A DNA stretch of 55,708 bases from Candidatus Rifleibacteriota bacterium (GTDB lineage: Bacteria > Muiribacteriota > Ozemobacteria > Ozemobacterales > Ozemobacteraceae), in contig JADFZL010000027.1 in NCBI GenBank assembly GCA_015232575.1, positions 1 through 55,708 of the forward strand, written 5' to 3'. Under the pieces are notes generated by a model that worked only from the letters and a program-made list of their open reading frames with translations, was not told the DNA's origin and made no database searches. Shown here piece after piece: positions 53,301-55,708 of this stretch. Positions within the stretch are counted from its first letter, which is position 1. The number at the start of each line of letters is the position of its first letter. The translations under genes were made by a program, and so were the position numbers.

Positions 53301-53468
53301 TACTTCCTTAAAAATGAATATTAACTCAGCAAACAAAAATCTTGAAAATAATCTCTTTGTAAGATAGTATCGGGGAAAGAAAGACAGTTCTTCTGATGAT
53401 GCTATTTATAAAGCGCAATAAAAATCAATACAATTGAATGTAAATGACGAAAGGCAATTCTATGAGTA

Positions 53469-53591
53469 GTGACCGGTTTACAGTCTCTGGAGGCATTTCT
53501 CAAATATTTTCTGTGTGCTTCAAAGAATCTTGAAATTGAGCAATTAAAAAAGATTCTTGAAATCACTATTCCTGACAATGGAGGTAAAATT
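53469..53591 (+). pseudogene. Truncated Rpn-type (PD-(D/E)XK transposase/nuclease) remnant
   Basis: In frame with the small gene below: LQSLEAFLKYFLCASKNLEI then EQLKKILEITIPDNGGKI. This is the region just before the C-terminal tail of Rpn/YhgA-like proteins (LLKY...E...LEEI...P..GG.IM.TIAE). The nuclease domain of about 200 residues is missing upstream, so no nuclease can be made. Confidence 0.7.
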
Positions 53592-53774
53592 ATGGCTACC
53601 ATAGCTGAAACACTGATTAAACAAGGCGAAGAACTCGGTATCAAAAAAGGCGAAGAGCTCGGTATCAAAGCAACGGTAAAAAGAATGCTGGATAAAGGTT
53701 TTAATCTGGAAGTGATTGCACAAATCAGCGGATTACCAATTGACGAAATCAAAAAAATGTCAACACAATCATAA
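53592..53774 (+). CDS. Small Rpn C-terminal protein, likely relic of an intragenic antitoxin
   Basis: 60 residues from ATG at 53592, with a perfect GGAGG seven bases upstream: MATIAETLIKQGEELGIKKG then EELGIKATVKRMLDKGFNLE and a helical end (VIAQISGLPIDEIKKMSTQS). In rpn genes an internal start at this place is known to make a small protein that inhibits the full nuclease. Here the internal gene and its ribosome-binding site survive while the toxin part is lost. GEELGIKKGEELGIK is a seven-residue tandem repeat typical of this tail. Confidence 0.6.
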   Translation: MATIAETLIKQGEELGIKKGEELGIKATVKRMLDKGFNLEVIAQISGLPIDEIKKMSTQS

Positions 53775-54024
53775 GAAATAAGCTCACCCCGCGTATGAAT
53801 AACATTCCTGCACCATTTGAATCATTCCAGAGAAGATTTGTCCAGTAAAAGGAACCTCGACGAATGCTTTGGCTTAGCATAAGAAGTCCCAGAGCTTAAT
53901 CCAGAAATTGAATCACCAATGAAAATCTACAATTGAGTGTGAACTTGTTCAACAATTTCAAGTATAATAACTCAAGTCACTAAGTCATTCATATTGATTT
54001 CTAAAATATTTGGAGATTGCGTTA

Positions 54025-54765
54025 ATGTCTAGAACAGGTCGAATTATCGAACCGAAAGATGGTAGTATTTTTGGATTTGGAGAAAAAATTCATTTTCGTG
54101 CAGAAGCCTTTGATAAAACTTCCGAAGGAAACATAGATATTTCCAATTGTATTGAATGGCGAAAACCGTGCAAAATGAAGGGTCCGGTTTTTTCGACGAC
54201 TTTCAACAATCGTGAATTCGCTAAAGTTGCAATATATGTTAATGGGACTAACCTGGCTACAGTAAAAATAAAAATCATTTGCCGAGTTTCCAAAAGACTT
54301 GAAACCTACAACAGCAATGAAAGTTTGATGGCAAGAGTAATACTTGCAGAAGCAATGTCTTGTAATTCCTCGGAAAGGATTGCAATTGGTTACGTAGTTG
54401 CAAACCGATTTCGATTTTTTCCAAAAAAATTTGGTTCTGACCTTTCTACAGTTATTTATAAACCCGGACAATTTACCAGCATAAAGTCTGACCTTTTCAT
54501 TAATTTGGGTTCTTCCGAGTATATAGCAGACAAGCTTACTTACAAAGAATGTCAAATTTACATTGAAACACTTATGATTTCAAGAAAAATACTTGAAGAT
54601 AAAAATTCAGATAAAGACCCATTACTGATTAAAACAAGGCAACATGGCTTTTTCTTTAATAAAGCTTCCAACTCACCGCCAGATTTAAAACGGTCACCTT
54701 TAATTTTAAGTAAGGTAAAATCAGGGTTCATGCATTCTTTTTATGGATATAATCCCAATGCTTAA
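54025..54765 (+). CDS. SleB-type cell-wall hydrolase without signal peptide
   Basis: 246 residues from ATG at 54025 (TTTGGAG nine bases upstream). Residues 1-90 form a beta-rich Ig-like domain (EPKDGSIFGFGEKIHFRAEAFD; FAKVAIYVNGTNLATVKIKI). Residues about 105-240 match Hydrolase_2/SleB: SLMARVILAEAMSCNSSERIAIGYVVANR with the catalytic Glu, then FPKKFGSDLSTVIYKPGQFTSI. It would cleave peptidoglycan. It lacks any signal peptide, unlike housekeeping enzymes of this family, which suggests delivery by a dedicated secretion machine. The stop overlaps the start of a gene for a secreted protein by eight bases. Confidence 0.8.
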   Translation: MSRTGRIIEPKDGSIFGFGEKIHFRAEAFDKTSEGNIDISNCIEWRKPCKMKGPVFSTTFNNREFAKVAIYVNGTNLATVKIKIICRVSKRLETYNSNESLMARVILAEAMSCNSSERIAIGYVVANRFRFFPKKFGSDLSTVIYKPGQFTSIKSDLFINLGSSEYIADKLTYKECQIYIETLMISRKILEDKNSDKDPLLIKTRQHGFFFNKASNSPPDLKRSPLILSKVKSGFMHSFYGYNPNA

Positions 54766-55510
54766 AAAAACAATCAATTTAATATTTTTTTTCTTTTTTT
54801 ATTTTGTTGAAATGTCTTATTCATACAATGCTGGTTATTCATGTGGCTTTGAGCCTTATCCAGATGTTCAGAAAGTCCATCTGGAAAGTGGTCGTAAAAT
54901 TTTCTCTTCTGAAAATACAGATTTAATCTGGTCATTTGACTTCCAGGGAAAATTATATGGCAAAATAACTATATTACAGGAAAAAGAACCACGTTTAATC
55001 TTTGAATATTTGGACGTAAAGCAAACTTGCTCCCTGAAAAGTGTTAACCCGCTTCTGGTAGAATGCTGGATTGGTGAATTGAACGATGACAACAAACCAG
55101 ATATCATTCTTGTATTCGCAGGTTATGGCTGTGGAATGGCTTCAGAGCTTACTGACGTTATTTTTATTCTTTCAAAAAAAGACAAATATTCTTTTGCCGG
55201 AATCAAAACCATTGGATTCGGCACAGAAGATGTTATTCATTTAAATAATGACAAAAAACCTGAAATTGTACACTCAGAATTCATATATGGGAAATCGGCA
55301 AATAACAAGCAATCACACAATTACTGGGTATACACGGTGCTTAATATCCACGAGAATGAATTGTGCGTCTCTCAAGCTTATCCTCAAAAATGGATTCAAT
55401 ATAAATCACATAATAACCATTCGAGCGCCATTTGCTTGTCTAATGAAGATAAAGCAAAGCTCTGGAATGAGCAACATAGCAGTTTTTTCCTGAAGCTTTC
55501 AGACAAATAA
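54758..55510 (+). CDS. Secreted protein, candidate immunity partner of the hydrolase
   Basis: 250 residues from ATG at 54758, overlapping the hydrolase stop codon, so co-translated. Signal peptide MLKKTINLIFFFFFYFVEMS..., cleavage near SYS. The mature part has four or more cysteines (NAGYSCGFEP; CSLKSVNPLLVECWIGEL; AGYGCGM) that may form disulfides, and FG-GAP-like segments (GELNDDNKPDIILVFAGYG; DVIHLNNDKKPEIVHSEF), hinting at a beta-propeller. A periplasmic location is where a cell-wall hydrolase would have to be blocked. The pairing is inferred; no family recognised. Confidence 0.65.
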   Translation: MLKKTINLIFFFFFYFVEMSYSYNAGYSCGFEPYPDVQKVHLESGRKIFSSENTDLIWSFDFQGKLYGKITILQEKEPRLIFEYLDVKQTCSLKSVNPLLVECWIGELNDDNKPDIILVFAGYGCGMASELTDVIFILSKKDKYSFAGIKTIGFGTEDVIHLNNDKKPEIVHSEFIYGKSANNKQSHNYWVYTVLNIHENELCVSQAYPQKWIQYKSHNNHSSAICLSNEDKAKLWNEQHSSFFLKLSDK

Positions 55511-55580
55511 AGAAAGAATCAATCCGAAACTCCCGATAAGTTTCCATTCTACTAACTTAAAATTCCCGGAAATAAGGAAA

Positions 55581-55605
55581 ACCGCTGAATCGTTAGACTC
55601 AGCGG
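55581..55605. terminator. Terminator-like hairpin after the hydrolase pair
   Basis: CCGCTGA pairs with TCAGCGG, 10-base loop. A T-run follows only on the minus strand (TTTTCC), so it could serve a convergent gene outside the window. Confidence 0.5.
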
Positions 55606-55642
55606 CTTATATAAACCTGGCAACAACCTACTCCAATTTTTT

Positions 55643-55708
55643 AGAGGGGGCACGCGCCCCCTCTCGCCGGTCGAACAAGTTCGACCGTCTCACTCCCCGC
55701 GGTCGGTT
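55643..55708. repeat. GC-rich multi-hairpin repeat, cut by the right edge
   Basis: GAGGGGGC-acgc-GCCCCCTC and GGTCGAAC-aa-GTTCGACC as in 7745-8043 and 36384-36561, continuing to the edge (CCGCGGTCGG). Confidence 0.88.

Overview
The window is about 55.7 kb of AT-rich bacterial chromosome carrying roughly 45 genes on both strands. There is no rRNA, no tRNA that I can recognise, no CRISPR and no complete insertion sequence. Many gene products have Sec-type signal peptides. Some genes point to a double-membrane, anaerobic, fermentative bacterium: an ArnT/PMT-type lipid-linked sugar transferase, Tad-type pilus motor genes, type II pseudopilin-like genes, dihydropyrimidine dehydrogenase PreTA and a selenium/purine-type catabolic cluster. 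The mix of fused Tad genes, pseudopilins, C25 and M4-like peptidases and SpoIIE-type regulators would fit an uncultured lineage such as Riflebacteria (Ozemobacteria). That placement is an inference and needs a marker-gene tree (alaS, lysS).

Layout. 0-4 kb: a SpoIIE-type sensor phosphatase cut by the left edge, a MITE-like repeat, a small secreted protein, and an excisionase-type HTH regulator with a Fur-box-like, apparently leaderless promoter. 4-13.4 kb: a secreted C25 (gingipain-type) peptidase, a small Cys-rich protein, the alaS-ruvX block interrupted by a 131-bp multi-hairpin tandem repeat, two tiny genes after ruvX, then two pseudopilins and a membrane-anchored helical protein. 13.5-19.4 kb: a methyltransferase, an unrecognised 666-residue protein, a cold-shock protein, and lysS followed by two membrane or secreted proteins. 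19.5-27.2 kb: a secreted M4-like metallopeptidase, a secreted phosphoesterase, a glycosyltransferase and an ABC-2 exporter. 27.3-31 kb: a condensed Tad motor made of two fusion genes, TadZ-TadA and TadB-TadC. 31-33.6 kb: a DUF523 protein, a small membrane protein and an SLH protein.

33.8-39.2 kb is a catabolic operon: ssnA, a ygeY-type M20 hydrolase, a 40-residue small ORF, carbamate kinase, and a fold-type II PLP enzyme much longer than YgeX. Together with preT-preA at 47.5-50.1 kb it suggests anaerobic breakdown of purines or pyrimidines, with ATP made from carbamoyl phosphate. Between these blocks lie a thpR-type phosphodiesterase, a secreted SurE, a cysteine-less thioredoxin-fold protein, a pullulanase-type GH13 enzyme and several secreted proteins of unknown function.

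50.3-55.7 kb is a decayed accessory region. It holds an intact AAA/PD-(D/E)XK gene flanked by remnants of two related genes that kept their ends and lost their middles. It also has the C-terminal end of an Rpn-type nuclease gene that keeps the internal start known for intragenic antitoxins, and a SleB-type cell-wall hydrolase without a signal peptide that overlaps a secreted-protein gene, which looks like an effector-immunity pair.

Three families of dispersed palindromic repeat punctuate the window: the MITE-like 161-bp element, the GC-rich multi-hairpin element placed at stop codons, and an AT-rich hairpin built on TGATCTCAATTTGCTG.
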